Shown here piece after piece: positions 11,430-24,089 of a stretch of 64,000 bases of DNA; within the stretch, counting starts at the first letter, position 1; each line of letters starts with the position of its first letter. Below the pieces are notes generated by a model that was given only the letters and a program-made list of their open reading frames with translations, ran no database searches and was not told the DNA's origin. The stretch is from Phascolarctos cinereus (taxonomy: Eukaryota; Chordata; Mammalia; Diprotodontia; Phascolarctidae). Location: NCBI RefSeq assembly GCF_002099425.1, contig NW_018344160.1, positions 2,137,001-2,201,000 on the forward strand, written 5' to 3'. The translations under genes and the position numbers were made by a program.

Positions 11430-14400
11430 TGTAATCATAACTGTGAATATAAATGGGATGAATTCACCCACAAAGTAGAAGCAGGAAGTAGAATGGATGA
11501 AAAGCCATAATCCAACATTATGTTATTTACAAGTGACACACTTGAAACAGAAGGACATCTTCTAAAAAAAAAATACAAGGGGCTGGACAAAAAAAAATAA
11601 GAGGCTGGAGCAGAATGTATTATGCTTCAACTGGAGTAAAAAAAATGCAGAGATAGCAATCATGATCTCAGACAAAACGAACAAAAATAGATCTAATTAA
11701 AAGAGATCAGCAGGGGAACTGCATTATGCTAAAAAACAGCTATCTTTGACAACAAAGAAATATCAATACTAAGCATATATATGAACCAAATGGTATAGCA
11801 TCCAAATTCTTACAAGAAAAGTTAACTGAGTTACAGGAGGAAATATACAGTAAAACAATACTAGTTGGGGACTTTAACTTTCCCCTCTCAGATGTAGATA
11901 AATAAAATAAATAAGCAGTAAGTTAAGTAGATTAATAGAATTTTAGAAAAATAAGATATGAGAGACCTCTGGAGAAAATTTGATGGGAATAGAAGAGATA
12001 TTTTTTTCTCAGATGTATATGGCACCTTCATGAAAACTGATGAGGTGGTAGTGCACAAAATTATTGCAACCAAATGCAGAAAAGTAAAAATGTTAAATAC
12101 ATCTTTTAAAATTATAATGCAATAAAATTACATTAAAAAGGACCACAGAAGCATAGATTAAAAATTGATTAGGAGTTAGATAATCTAATCCTAAAGAATG
12201 AGTTGGTTAAAGAACAAAATCTTAGAAACAATAATTTCACTAAGGAGAATGACAACAGCAAAACAACATACCAAAATTCGTGGGATGTAACCAGAGCAAC
12301 ATGTAGGGGAAAATTTACATGTCTAAAAACTTAACATCAATCAAATAGAAAAAGAATAGCTAAATGAGTGAGGCATGCAACTAAAAAAAGAACCTAGGAA
12401 GAGAACAAATTAAAAATTGCCATTTAAAAATCAAATTGGAAATCCTTAAAATCAAAGGAGAGATTAACAAAACTGAAAGTAAGAAAACCATTGAATTAAT
12501 AAAAGTAGGAGCTAGTTTTATGGAAAAAAGCAACAATATAAATGTCATTGGCTAATTTGATTTTAAAAAGAAAGAAAACCAAATTATCAGTATCAAAAAT
12601 GAAAAGATTCAGCTGGCCACCAATGAAGATAAAATTAAAGCAATTATTAGGAAGTAATTTGCCCAATTACATGGCAGCAAAATTGACCATCTAAGTGAAA
12701 TGAATGAATATTTACAAAAATATAAATTGCCCAGATTAACTTAAGAGGAAATAAAATATTTAAATAATCCTATCTTAGAAAAAGAAATTGAACAAGCTAT
12801 AAATGAACTCTTTAAGAAAAAATCACCAGGATGGATTTAAAATTAATTTTACCAAATATTTAAAGAATATTCAATTTTACTACTATATAAAGTATTCAGG
12901 AAAGTAGGCAGAGAAGGAGTCCTACCAAATTCCTTTTGTGTTACAAATATGGTGCTCATAACTAAACCAGGGAAAGCAAAAACAGAAAAACTAAAGAACA
13001 TTTCCCCTAATGAATATTGATTCAAAAAAATTTAAATTATATGTAAGCAAGGAGACTGCAGCAATAGTCACAAAGATTATAGACTATGACCAGGTGGGAT
13101 TCATACCAGAAATGTAGAGCTAACTTAATATTAAGAAAAACTATCAGCATAAGTGACTCCATCAATGAGAAAAACACCAAAAATAATATGATTGTATCAA
13201 TTAATGCTGGAAAAGCTTTTGACAAAATACAAAAATCCTTCCAATAAAGATATTAAAAAGTAAAGGAATAAATGCAGTACTTGTTAAAATGATAAGTCAT
13301 ATCTATCTAACATTAAGAGGAAAAATGTGACGGGTGACCCAGCAGTACCAGTTCTCAAACTGTGGTAACAGGGAGAAAAAAAGACAGTAATCATCACAAC
13401 AATCTGGTATTGTCTAGGAAGTTGAGTTGTGGATCAGTGGACTAGATTAGATACATAATATACAGTAGTAAATGATGATAGTAATTTAGTATTTGATAAA
13501 TGCAAAGATCCAAGCTTTGAGACAAGAACTCAACATTTGACAAAAACTGCTGGGAAAACTGGAAAGCAATTTGACTGAAACTAGGCAGAGACAAACACTT
13601 CACACGGCATACCAAGATAAAGTCAATGTGGGTACACGATTTAGATGCAAAAGTTATTACCACAAACAAATTATGAGAGCATCGTGTATCTTACCTGTTA
13701 GATCTATAAATAAGGGAACAATTTATATCCAAACAAGATGTTCAGAGCATTACAGGAGCTAGGTGGCACAATTGATAGAGCACTGGGCTTGGAATTGGGA
13801 AGACTCATCTTCATGAATTCAAATCCAGTCCCAAACACTTACTTAGTTGTGTGACCCTGGACAAATCACTTAACTTCGTTTGTTTCAGTTCCTCATCTGT
13901 AAAAAGAGCTGGAAAAGGAAATAGCAAACCACTCCAATATCTTTGACAAGAAAATACTAAAGACAGTACTGAACAAGAGGATGTAAAATGGATACATTTG
14001 ATTACATTAAATTAAAAAGGTTTTGCAAAATCAAAACCAATATAGCCAAGATTAGAAGGAAGGCAGGAACCTGGGTAAAAAATTACAGCAAGTTATTTGA
14101 AAAAGACCTCATTTCTCAAATATAGAGGGAACTGAGAACAAATACATAGAGAAAATATTTATAAGGGTATTAGTGACTCCCCAACTGATAAATGTTTAAA
14201 GGATTTAAACAGCCAGCTTTCAGAAGAAGAAATCAAAGCTATTTATAATCATATAAAAATATTCTAAGTCACTATTGATTAGAGAAATGCAAATGAAAAT
14301 CACAAATCTGAGGCACCACCTCAAAAATATCAGATTGGCTAAAATGACAGAAAATGAAATTAACAATTATTGGAGATGTGGAAAAATTGGGACACATGTA

Positions 14401-14800
14401 CTATTGGTGGAATTGTGAACTGATCCAACCATTCTTTAGAGCAATTTAAAACTGTGCTCAAAGAGCTATAAAACAGTTCACAATCTTTGATCCAACAATA
14501 CCAACAATGTCTGTACCCCAAAGAGACCAAAGAAGAGAGGCAAGGACGTAGTTGTATAAAAATATTTATAGCAGTTCTTTTTGAAGTGGGAAAGAATTGG
14601 AATTTGAGGACATGCCCATCATTGGGGAATGGATGAATATGTTGTGTTATGTGATTGTGATGGGATACTATTGTGCTATAAGAGATGATGAGCAGGATAC
14701 TTTCAGAAAAACCTGAGAAGACTTGTATTAACTGTTACAAAGTGAAGTGAGCAGAACCAGAACATTGCACACGGTGAGAGCAATATTGTACAATGATCAA
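11430..14800 (+). pseudogene. L1 ORF2 remnant (endonuclease and reverse transcriptase)
   Basis: The APE-like endonuclease start is visible at 11432, where the DNA encodes the ITVNINGMN-like opening. Endonuclease sequence runs to about 12110, then a linker, then RT fingers from about 12820 (KSPGWI). After about 13310 the copy skips the segment that should encode the FADD active-site loop and resumes in the thumb region near 13400. A SINE splits the remainder, and the C-terminal domain lies at 13985-14800. Many stops; no activity possible. Confidence 0.75.
13755..13977 (+). mobile_element. Marsupial tRNA-derived SINE inserted in L1 ORF2
   Basis: Same family as 6558-6801: AGGTGGCACAATTGATAGAGC at the 5' end, the core GTGTGACCCTGGACAAATC, and the 3' unit with GCAAACCACTCCAATATC. 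ORF2 sequence resumes after it. Confidence 0.85.
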
Positions 14801-15109
14801 CTACAAATGACTGAGCTATCTTCAGTGATACAATAATCTGAGACAATTCTGAAGGGCTTATGATGAAAAATGTTATTCTTCTCCAGAGAAAGAACTGATT
14901 GAGCATGATTTTAGATCAAAGCATATTTTTTACTTTATTTTCTTTTCCTTTTGCAACATGGTTAATACTGAAATGTTATTGCATGACTGCACATGTATAA
15001 TCTATGGTAAATCGATGGCTTACTCAAGGAGGGTTAGAACTTAGAATTCAAAACAAAAAAAAACAAATGGTAAAACTGTACATGTAATTGAAAAATCTAA
15101 ATAAATAAA

Positions 15110-15359
15110 TGGAGTCAATTATATATAGGAGCCATCAAAATATTAGCATTAAATATACTTATGAAATCAAAATCTTCAACATTTCTTTACTGAACTTTTT
15201 ATCTAATTTTAAAGTCACTAGTTCATTTTTATTCAGTAAAAACATTTCAGGACCACAGCCAACAAGTAATATTTTCATAGTTTATAGATTATTTGTTAAA
15301 TTATAGGATAACATTTGAGATTACATAAAATCAGAAAATGGTTTTAAGAGACATGTAAT
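15110..15359. other. Short unassigned spacer between two L1 copies
   Basis: AT-rich; no repeat recognised. Confidence 0.5.
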
Positions 15360-16513
15360 ACCAAAATGAATAACTTTGATTACATTAAATTGACAAGTTT
15401 TTGCACAAACAACCCCAATGAAACCAAGAAGGAAAGTAGAAAATTGGGAAAGAATTTTTAAAAACAGTGTCTCTGATAAGAACTTCATTTCTAAAATACA
15501 TAGAGAATTAAGTCAAATTTATAAGAACACAAGCCATTCCCCAACTGGTAAATGGTCAAAGAATATGAACAGGCAGTTCTCAGATGAAGAAATTAAAGCC
15601 ATTATAGTCATGTTAAAAAGTATCCTAAATCACTATTGATTAGAGAAATGCAAATCAAAACAACTCTGAGGTACCACATCACACCTATCAGAATGGCCAA
15701 CATGACAAAAGGAGAAAATGATAAATGCTGCAGAAGATATGGGAAAATGGGAACATTAATACATTGTTGGTGGAGTTGTGAAATGATCCAAGTATTTTGG
15801 AGAGCAATTTGGAACTATGCTCAAAGGGCTATAAAATGTGCATATGCTTTGACCCAGCAATAGCACTTCTAGGGCTGTATCCCAAAGAGATCATACAAAT
15901 GGAAAAAGGACCCACATGTACAAAAATATTTAAAGCAGCTCTTTTTGTGGTAGCAAAGACTTGGAAATTGAAGGGCTGCCTATCAATTGGGGAATGGCTG
16001 AACAAGTTATGGTATATGAATATAATGGAATACTATTGTGCTATAAGAAATGATGAGCAAGCAGACTTCAAAAACACCTGGAAAGACTTGTATGGACTGA
16101 AGATGAGTGAAGTGAGCAGAACCAGGAGAACATTGTACTCAGCAACGTTGGGTGATGACTAAAGTTGATAGACTTAGCCCTTCTCAGCAATGCAGGGAAC
16201 TAAGATATCTCCAAAGGTCTCATGATGGAAAATGCTATCCACATCCAAAGAAAGAACTATGGAGTTTGAATGCAGATCAACCATACTATTTGCTATTATT
16301 CTGTTGTGTTTTGTTTCCTTTTTCTGGTGGTTCCTCCTATTGGTTCTAATTCTTACTTACAACATCACTGACATGAAAATATGTTTAATAGGAATGTGTA
16401 TGTATAGCCTATACCAGATTATGTGCTGTCTTGGGGAGGAAGGTGAGGAGGAATGGGGAGAAAAATGTAAAACTCAAAAGCTTATGGGAATGATTGTTGA
16501 TAAATCAAAATAA
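15360..16513 (+). mobile_element. 5'-truncated L1: ORF2 C-terminal part and 3'UTR
   Basis: This is a younger-looking, 5'-truncated L1. The ORF2 C-terminal region spans 15360-16162, followed by a 3'UTR that ends TTGATAAATCAAAATAAATT at 16513. The same 3'UTR subfamily occurs at 52780-53092 and, inverted, at 22186-22735. No target-site duplication was found. Confidence 0.85.
15418..16162 (+). pseudogene. L1 ORF2 C-terminal fragment
   Basis: Two overlapping open stretches, 15636-15863 and 15797-16162, encode the C-terminal zinc-knuckle region and tail. The peptide [11 protein letters not shown], the run GLYPKEIIQMEKGPTCTKIF, and the closing VSRTRRTLYSATLGDD before a TAA at 16162 match mammalian L1 ORF2. 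One frameshift near 15800 separates the two frames. Reverse transcriptase and endonuclease are absent because of 5' truncation. Confidence 0.8.
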
Positions 16514-16594
16514 ATTGAGAAAAAAAGAGATGTGTAATAAAAGTGGAAAACTTAGCCCTGTGACTCAACTGGACCCTCAGTTTCAAGGCAATTT

Positions 16595-17555
16595 TTTAAA
16601 TTTCTTTCCCCATAGAAACTACTCCAGATGTTTTCTTTATTGTTCAAGGCTCTAAAATCTCTCCTTCTTTGTTTAAGCTGAGGTTATTACTTTGTACTTT
16701 ACTAAGAAAAATGGAAGGATTCACCATGAGTTCCCTCTTCTCTCTTTCTCATTATCTCAAAATCCCTTGTCACTATTTCCTGATCTCTGCTTGTATTACT
16801 CTATGATAATGAAGTGACCCTTCTTACCAAGCCCAACCCCTCTAAATAAAATCATAAATTTATCTCTTTTCAACAGATCACTTTTCAATTTCCTCCCTCT
16901 CTTAACTTCAATCGCTCACAATCTGTTGATTCCTTCCCAACTGCCTTCAAATGGAATTAAATGTGTGTGCACACACGCATGCACACACACACACACACAC
17001 ACTTGAACTATTGCCATATACCTCTTTTTTTCCATCAAACTCTTAGAAAAGGCTTACTACACTCGTTGCCTCCACTTCCTTACCTCTCCCACACCTCATC
17101 CCTTTTCAATCTGGTTTCCAGCTTCACTACTCAACTAAAATTGCTCTCTCCAAAGTGATCAGTTGTTTGCTTCATCTGATGTTATTTTCTCAGTCCTCAT
17201 CATTCTCTGCTATCTTTGACATATTGACCAGTTATCCTCCTAGATATTCTTTCTTCTCTGGGTTTTTGTGATAGTACTTTCTCCTGATTCATACTTACCT
17301 GCCTCACTGTTTTTTCTCCAGATCATCAACTATACATACCAATTGTGCATAAACCTAAGGCTCTGTTCTGGACTTCTCTTCTTTTTCTCTCTTTTATAGC
17401 TCTTCTCAGTGATCTCATCAGCTACCATGGGGTTATTTGTCATCTCCATGAAGACTCCCAGATATACAGCTCTATTTTCTGAGCCCTAAGCCCCCCATCA
17501 CATTTTGAAATGGATGTCCTATAAATTCTCAAACTCTCAAAATTAAATACTCAAA
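16595..17555 (+). mobile_element. L2-clade LINE, ORF2 reverse-transcriptase segment
   Basis: Decayed but collinear L2 ORF2. It includes CTCTTAGAAAAGGCTTACTAC followed by the CGTTGCCTCCACTTCC region (17040-17085), the thumb-proximal CTCTCCAAAGTGATCAG, and the palm region with GTTCTGGACTTCTCTTC and GATCTCATCAGCTACCATGG near 17410-17430. There is no 3' end, so it is truncated at both sides. A CA microsatellite interrupts it at 16966-17000. Confidence 0.7.
16966..17000. repeat. (CA)n microsatellite within L2
   Basis: ACACACGCATGCACACAC run. Confidence 0.9.
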
Positions 17556-19379
17556 TGATCTGTTATATCATAATTTCTTGAATTCCTTGCAGTGATAATA
17601 ACCAATCTACACATACTCCATGATTCTTACCTATGTTTTCCCAAAGATTTTGCACAGAAAGTACACTCTCTCTTATACTCCCAATACTTTGACGATACCA
17701 GAGTGCACTCTGACCATCTATTTTAATACCTTGTTTATGTCACATGACTGACACATCTCTTTCTATGACATAATTCTTAACAATGACTTTTATTCCTATT
17801 ATTCAAAGTTTCTCAATGGATATATGTTGTCACCTGTTCATACCACCACACACCTCTCCACCGATTTCTTTGTGATACCCATCTGTATTCCTGTAGTGTT
17901 TCACATATTAAAAAGTAGTGGTATTAATGTAGCAGAAGAGTGAGACCCACATATATAGTGAGGATTCACATGTGGCATGGCTACTGCTTTTCTATGGATC
18001 AAAGTGAGGTAGAACACATCTCTAGCCTCCTCTCCCTTCACTCTTCTTCAAGAGATACTTTCATTCACACCAGGAATAGAAGCAGGAAGTTGAGTCCTGA
18101 AGGTCACCCATCTGCTGTTTTTAGACTAGAAGTATATCTATCTGTTCCCTTGAATAATTTTAGTTTAGTCAATATGATTGAGACCCCTCTAAATTCTGAT
18201 CACTTTGTTATTTCTGGAGGGAAGGGAATCCCAAGCTCTCAATCCAAGGCTTAACCCTTTTTCTACCTAATGCAAGTGCCACAACGGAAATACACAGGAA
18301 TCAGAAAAGGTGCATATGTAGGAGAATACATACCAGACAATACAGAATGAAGAACCTCTCCCACCTCATTTAAGAGATCTGAACTAAGGGAAAACTCTCC
18401 AAAGTCTCTAGAACAGCAAGCTAGGGTATAGAGACATAATAAAGATTGATGGCTCCTCTCATGTCTTCCCAGAGTCTTTTCCTTCAGCAACCTGAAGTGA
18501 GGTTGGCCTCTTTCATCTTCTCTCTGAAACTGGAAGCCAGAAGCACCAAAAGTAACTCAAGATCTGAAGAGGCCTGAAGAAAACTGGCACTCAAGATTCC
18601 CAAAGTAGACTGGCCCTGAGGAGTTGGAAAGGGGCACTTGCAAGGAATTGAAGCTCTCTACCTCTTGCCAACTCTTCCCTGTACTCATGTAGGGAAGGGC
18701 ATTCATCTCCATTAAAAGAGCCTCATACTAATGGACTTTGGGGCAGGGATTATGTTCTTACCCTGGGCAGAAACTCTTTGTAATTCTTTACAAAGTTCTG
18801 CTAGGACAAATCACAAACCTCTAAATGTAAATACAAACAGCAGGGCTTTGAAACAAGAATGATTTTCCCAGCATCTCAGGCAACCAATCTTTGGTACCAT
18901 TGAAACTAAAACAAACAAATGCACATTAACAGTACAAGCAGTAGACATGACACTATATAGAATATCACCTAAGAAATACTACAGTGATACATGATTAACT
19001 ACATACAGGATAAATAACACTTCTAAATCTTGAAAATACATATTTATCTACAATACTAAGCAATCAATCAAAAGCATTAAGCATGGTTAACTAACAAAGC
19101 AAAGTTAATTAGCTTCAATAAAACTATCAATAGGCCTACGTATAAAAACTACTATAAACAGCACTGTCTATGTAACATCAATTGACAATGCCATAGAATA
19201 AGCACAACACAAAACATAGATAAATACATCAGAAAAATAAAATCAAGTATTCTCAAATATGCAATAATTCATATGTACAGCAATAAACATAGGAAAGCAC
19301 ACACAAGGCACTTTTCATGTGATCATTTTCTAGTATTATTACCTAAAGACATGTTTAACTATATCTTCATGTTTACCTG
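17556..19379. other. Unassigned sequence, possibly flank of an LTR element
   Basis: No known repeat is recognised. The stretch 18890-19380 is A/T-skewed and directly abuts the minus-strand pol fossil, so some of it may be the 3' untranslated or LTR part of that element, but I found no matching pair of terminal repeats. Open runs at 17940-18254 (plus) and 18263-18490 (minus) have no recognisable domain. Confidence 0.4.
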
Positions 19380-20128
19380 TAACATCATAATTTAGCCTAA
19401 TGACTGGTCTAATTGACCTAATTCTTGGGTCAATGACTAATCTCTTAGCTCCAATGCCTGATCTAATAGTTGATATAGGCTAATCATCAGGATCATCATA
19501 AACTTGTGTGGCTACACCTGTGCTAACAAATGTTCCAGATGATGATCAGTATGTTCAAGCTCTATAGGTTGAATCGGTACCTTAGGAGTCTCTGCAGTAG
19601 TTATGGGCAGGAAAGGAGTTAGCTTTGGATTCAGTTTACCTGACCTGTAATAATATACCTAGCTTCTTTCACCTGATGTATAACTTTCAGTGGCCATATA
19701 TGGGTCAGAAAGTCTTTGTATATCTAGCTGACAGTCTCTTTTTCTAAGCCTTCTTCTAGGTGGGTGTCCATTAGTTATCTCAACCAGCTCTTTAGAAACT
19801 CTAACTCTCCTATGGTTAATAGGTGGTTGAGGTGAATAGTCCTGACAGGGTCCTCTCTATTTTAGGGGCATTTTGTACAAAGAGAAGTCGCCATTTTCCA
19901 ATTACCCTTTATAAGTGAGTTTTCCATAAGTCATCTACTTGTGAGCCCCAAATGATGAAAGTAACTTTTTCCATATCTTCCTAAGGCATAGAAATAAGGT
20001 AGTATCCACTATGCAAGTCTAAGGCTGAAAACCACTGGATGCCTAGCAGAGAATGCAGGGCATTTTGTACCTGGGACATAGTGTACCAGTCAACATTAGT
20101 CCTTTTCAGTAGTCAACACATCCATATC
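19380..20128 (-). mobile_element. Ty3/Gypsy-like LTR-retrotransposon pol fossil
   Basis: On the minus strand near 20020-20110 lies a reverse-transcriptase fingers/palm segment with the peptide WFSALDLHSGYYLISM. This is the hallmark FSxLDLxSGY motif of Ty3/Gypsy-type RT. Basic, arginine-rich coding traces follow to about 19750. The element is clearly broken, with several disruptions and most of pol missing, and no LTRs were recognised. A HAL1 3' end is inserted directly upstream of the RT segment. It is old. A relationship to the ancient mammalian Gypsy families is possible but not shown. Confidence 0.5.
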
Positions 20129-20690
20129 TTTCCATTTTTCTTTCTTTTTTTTTTGAAGTTGACTTATTTTTATTTAGCATTTTATTTTCCCCAGTTATAT
20201 GTAAAAACAATTTTAATGTTCATTTTTAAAACTTTGAGTTCCAAATTCTCTCCCTTCCTCCCTCCCGACTCTCATTCCCCTTGAGAAGGCAAGCAATTTC
20301 ATATAGGTTATATATATGCAGTCATGCAAAACACTTCCAAAATAGTCATGTTTTGAAAGACTAACTGTATTTCCTTCAATCCTATTCCCACCACTTCCCC
20401 TTTATTCTGTTGACTCCCTTCTTTCACCCTATCCCCCTTCAAAAGTGTTTTGCTTCTTTCTCTATTGCTTTTTGATGTGGCAATTGGGGTTAAGTGACTT
20501 GACCAGGGTCACACAGCTAATGTCAAGTGTCTGAGGCTAGATTTGAACTCAAATCCTTCTGACCCTAAGGCCTGAGTTCTATACAGTGCTGCCCCCTAGC
20601 TGTCCCAAAACTGTTTTGCTTCTGACTACCCCTCCCCTAATATGCCCTCCTTTCTATCACCCCTGTCTTCTCTTAAGATTCAAAATGTAA
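20129..20690 (-). mobile_element. HAL1/L1 3' end, minus strand, holding a SINE
   Basis: A T-rich tail at 20130-20155 begins an inverted L1 3' end, with the conserved segment TTTAAAACTTTGAGTTCC at 20225. Beyond the nested SINE, 20607-20690 matches the purine-rich inter-ORF module. The 3' end is joined directly to the inter-ORF module without ORF2, which is the HAL1 arrangement also seen at 38700-39040. It appears inserted into the Gypsy-like pol fossil. Confidence 0.75.
20458..20606 (-). mobile_element. Marsupial tRNA-type SINE nested in HAL1
   Basis: Inverted SINE with GTTAAGTGACTTGACCAGGG and CCCCCTAGCTGTCCC. It is flanked by a 17-bp direct repeat, AAAAGTGTTTTGCTTCT at 20441-20457 and AAAACTGTTTTGCTTCT at 20607-20623, differing at one base. 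This is a target-site duplication. Confidence 0.9.
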
Positions 20691-21699
20691 TCATCCAGCA
20701 AGGGGAAGCTTCTAAGGGCTATAGCTGGACTTTTCTAACTTTTCACTGTAGTCTTAGCCTGGTCAGAGCCAGGACTACAGGAAGAAGAATCTTAAGATTT
20801 TTTTTTTAATTTTTACTCAAAATAAACTTCATTTCTATGTCCAAAGTGGGGCATTGAACTTTCAGACAGGTGAGATGGGACTTCTTGAAAAAGATCCAGT
20901 TGGTACCTAGTCCTTTCTCCCTGGTTACAGTTTTAAGGCAACTCTTAAGATCTTACAAGACAAATTTTTGCAGAATACAGCCTAATGGGAGTCACATTAC
21001 ATAAAAGCTTTTCTCTTTATGTGAGGCAGGAAATGGTTAAATACTACTCAACCTGCCTCTTTTTGATGTGAGGTGTAAAGAATCCCCTTTTTGTCCTTTG
21101 TCTATCTCTCCACAGTTAGAACTTGGCCAGAATTCCAATGGGGAGACAGAGAGGAGAGACAAGACAGAGACAGAGACAGAGAGACAGACAGACAGACTAC
21201 AATTAAAGTCCCTTTAAAGTGCACATATTGTATTTCTTTCTAATTCTGAACTGACACTTCTTTTAAACTCCGCTATTTGCCTTTATCAATCATAGAACCT
21301 AAGTAAAATATTTTTCTTTCTCTGTCTGTCTCATCCTCCCAAACCTCTGAGACTGTTGTGATCAGGGAGGGAGGGAGAGGGGGAGAGAAAGAGAAAGAGG
21401 CATTCCTAAGAAAAGTCTAGTTACAGCCCTTACAGGCTTCTATTGCTGGCTGGCTGCATTTTAAATCTTATAGGAAGTCAGATTACACATAAACACTTAC
21501 TCATACAACATAGAGACAAACAGAACAGATTAACAGGTCAAATATACAGGGGATGCTGATGGTGACAAGGAAAATCCAAAAAAGCACAGAGAGACTTGTC
21601 AGAAATCCCCTGCAAAAATCAGACAATTTTTCTTGGCCTTTGTATTAAGGCCAGGCACAAGACTTTTCCTTTTCAAGGTCTTGAAAATTAAGCTTTTAC
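20691..21699. other. Unassigned sequence with purine-rich runs
   Basis: No family recognised. It contains a GACA/GAGA-rich run at 21140-21200 and another G/A-rich run at 21365-21400. It may include more of the degraded LTR element to its left, but this is not demonstrated. Confidence 0.4.
21143..21196. repeat. (GACA)n/(GA)n simple repeat
   Basis: GAGACAGAGACAGAGACAG units followed by GACAGACAGAC. Confidence 0.85.
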
Positions 21700-23825
21700 C
21701 AGTTCTGTAAGAGATAACCTAGGGGAAAATCCAGTAAACATTACATCTAATATTGATAAGCTAGAAGCATTTATAATAAGATCAGGGGTGAAACAAGGAT
21801 GTTCATTATCACCACCGTTATTCAATATTGTACTAGAAATTTTAGCTTTAGTAATAAGACAAGAAAAATAAATTGAAGGTATTAAAACAGGCAAAGAAGA
21901 AACAAAGCTATAACTTTGTAAATGATATAATGGTATACATAGAGAATTCTAGAGAATTGACTAAAAAACTACTTGAAATAATTAACAACTCTAGCAAAGT
22001 TGCAGGATATAAGACAAACCCACATAAATCACTGGCATTTCTATATATTACTAACAAAGCCCAATAGCAAGAGAATAGAAATAGAAATTCTATTTAAAAT
22101 AACTGTAGATGATATAAATTATTTGGGAGTCTGCCTGCCAAGACAAACCGAGGAAATATATGAACACAATTACAAAATATTTTTCTTTTTTTAAAATTTT
22201 ATTAATTTATTTTGTTTATCAATAATCACTTCCGTATGCTTTTGAGTTGAAAATTTTTCTCCCCATTCCTCCCCACCACACTCCCCAAGGTGGCGCACAA
22301 TCTGATACAGGCTATACATTTACATTCCTATTAAACATATATTCACATTAGTGGTGTTGTAAGCAAAATTAAAACAATAGGAGGAACCGTCAGAAAGAGG
22401 AAACAAAACTCAACAGAAGAGAAAAAAAATATCAATTTGACTTCCATAGTTCTTTCTTTGGATGTGGATAGCATTTTCCATCACAAGGCCTCTGGAGATG
22501 TATTTGCTAGGAAGGGTTAAGTTTATCAATATTAGTCATCGCATAACGTGGCTGTTATTGTGCACAACATTCTCTTGGTTCTGCTCATTTCACTCACCAT
22601 CAGACCATACAAGTCTTTTCAGGTTTTTCTGAAGTCAGCCTGTTCATCATTTCTTATAGCACAATAGTATTCCATTACATTCATATACCACAACTTGCTC
22701 AGCTATTCCCCAATTGATGGGCATCCTCTCAATTTTACAAAACACTTTTCACACAAATAAAGTCAGATCTAAATAATTGGGAAAATATCATTTGTTCATG
22801 GGTAGGCCAAGCTAACATAATAAAAATAACAATTCTACCTAAATTTACTTACTTATTCAGTGTAATACCAATCCAAGTGCCAAAAATTATTTTATAGAGC
22901 CAGAAAAAAACAACAAAAAATTCATCTGGAAGAACAAAAGTTCCAGAATATTAAGGGAATTAATGTGAAGAAGTGCAAGGAAAGCAGTCTAGCCATACCA
23001 GAACTTAAATTGTGTTATAAAGCAGCAATTGTCAAAATTACTTGGTACTGGCTAAGAAATAGAAGGGTGGATCAGTGGAATAGGTTAGGGACACAAGCCA
23101 CAGTAGACAATGACTATTGTAATCTACTGTTTGATAAACACAGACTCCAGCTTCTGGGACAAGAACTCACTATTTAACAAAAACTGCTGGGAAAACTGGA
23201 AAAGCGTATAGCAGAAACTAGGCATAGGACAACATGTTACACTGTATACCAAGATGAAATCAAAGTGAGTACATGATTTAGATATTAAGGCTGATACTAT
23301 AAGCAAACTAGGAGAGCAATGAATAATTTACCTGTAAGATTTATGGAGCAGAGAAGAATTTCTGACCACACAAGAGATAAAGAAAATTATGAAATTCAAA
23401 GTGGATAATTCTGATTGCATTAAATTGAAAATTTTTTTGCACAAAGAAAGCCAATGCAACCAAGATTAGAAGGGAAGCAGAAGGCTGGGAAACAATTTTA
23501 TAACCCGTGTCTCCAATAAAGGCCACATTTTTATGGCCTTTATAAGAATAGAGCTCATTCCCCAATTGATAAGTGGTCAAAGGATATGAACAGGCAGTTT
23601 TCAGAGGAAGAAATTAAAGCTATCATATGAAAAAATGCTCTAAATCACTATTGATTAGTGAAATGCAAATCAAGAGGACTCTGAGGTATCACATCACTCC
23701 CATCAGATTGGCTAATAAGACAAAACAGGAAAAGGATAAATATTGGAGAAAATGTGGGAAAAGTGGAATACTAATGCATTATTGGTGGAGTTGTGAACTG
23801 ATCCAACCATTCTGGAATGTAATTT
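21700..23825 (+). mobile_element. L1 ORF2 segment (RT palm to C-terminus), split by an antisense L1
   Basis: Truncated at both ends. The RT palm is readable at 21750-22070: [20 protein letters not shown], then NFVNDIMVYIENS in place of the usual FADD box, then AFLYITNK. The first catalytic aspartate of FADD is Asn here (FVND) and a frameshift precedes it. After the nested insertion, 22736-23825 carries the thumb and C-terminal parts (LRNRRVDQWNRLGTQ, then MKKCSKSLLISEMQIKRTLR). The 3' end is missing, and it stops next to ERV sequence. Confidence 0.85.
22186..22735 (-). mobile_element. 5'-truncated L1 3' end inserted antisense in another L1
   Basis: Begins with a T-rich tail and TTATCAATAATCACTTCC, the inverse of the 3'UTR seen at 16513 and 53092, and ends in the ORF2 C-terminus. 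It is flanked by a 15-bp duplication, TACAAAATATTTTTC at 22171-22185 and TACAAAACACTTTTC at 22736-22750, with two differences. Confidence 0.9.
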
Positions 23826-24089
23826 CACTCATCTGCTTTCATGAACTCCGCTAATTCTGTCATGGCTCACCCTTTTTTCTTCATTTCTGCCTTCTCTGTT
23901 GCTAAAAGAGGGGAGGAAATGCACTACCTCCTCAGGAATAGCTTCAAGAGCTAGCAAAGGCTGGCAACCTCATATCTTCTTAGATCTGTGAAATGGGAAA
24001 TGACACAGTGTATCAAAACTATTTTTCAACAAATTATGCCTCCTTAGTCAGCAATGGGCCCTGTGGCCACCTTGATCAAAAAGGTGGAA

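Larger units (their letters stand above)
8941..15109 (+). mobile_element. Nearly full-length L1 with 5'UTR, ORF1, ORF2 and 3'UTR
   Basis: The element starts with the L1 5' end (ATCAAGATGGCAGAGTAA at 8952) and keeps all regions in order: 5'UTR 8941-9685, ORF1 about 9686-10760, purine-rich spacer to about 11425, ORF2 about 11430-14800, then a 3'UTR ending in an AATAAATAAA tail at 15109. It is about 6.2 kb including a SINE of about 220 bp. Part of ORF2 that should hold the RT active-site loop is missing near 13310-13400. Many stops and frameshifts show it is long dead. I could not find a clean target-site duplication. Confidence 0.85.

Noticed and set aside
18000-21690. Complete LTR retrotransposon with paired LTRs
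   Set aside because: Only the RT region is recognisable. I could not find two matching terminal repeats, a primer-binding site or a polypurine tract.
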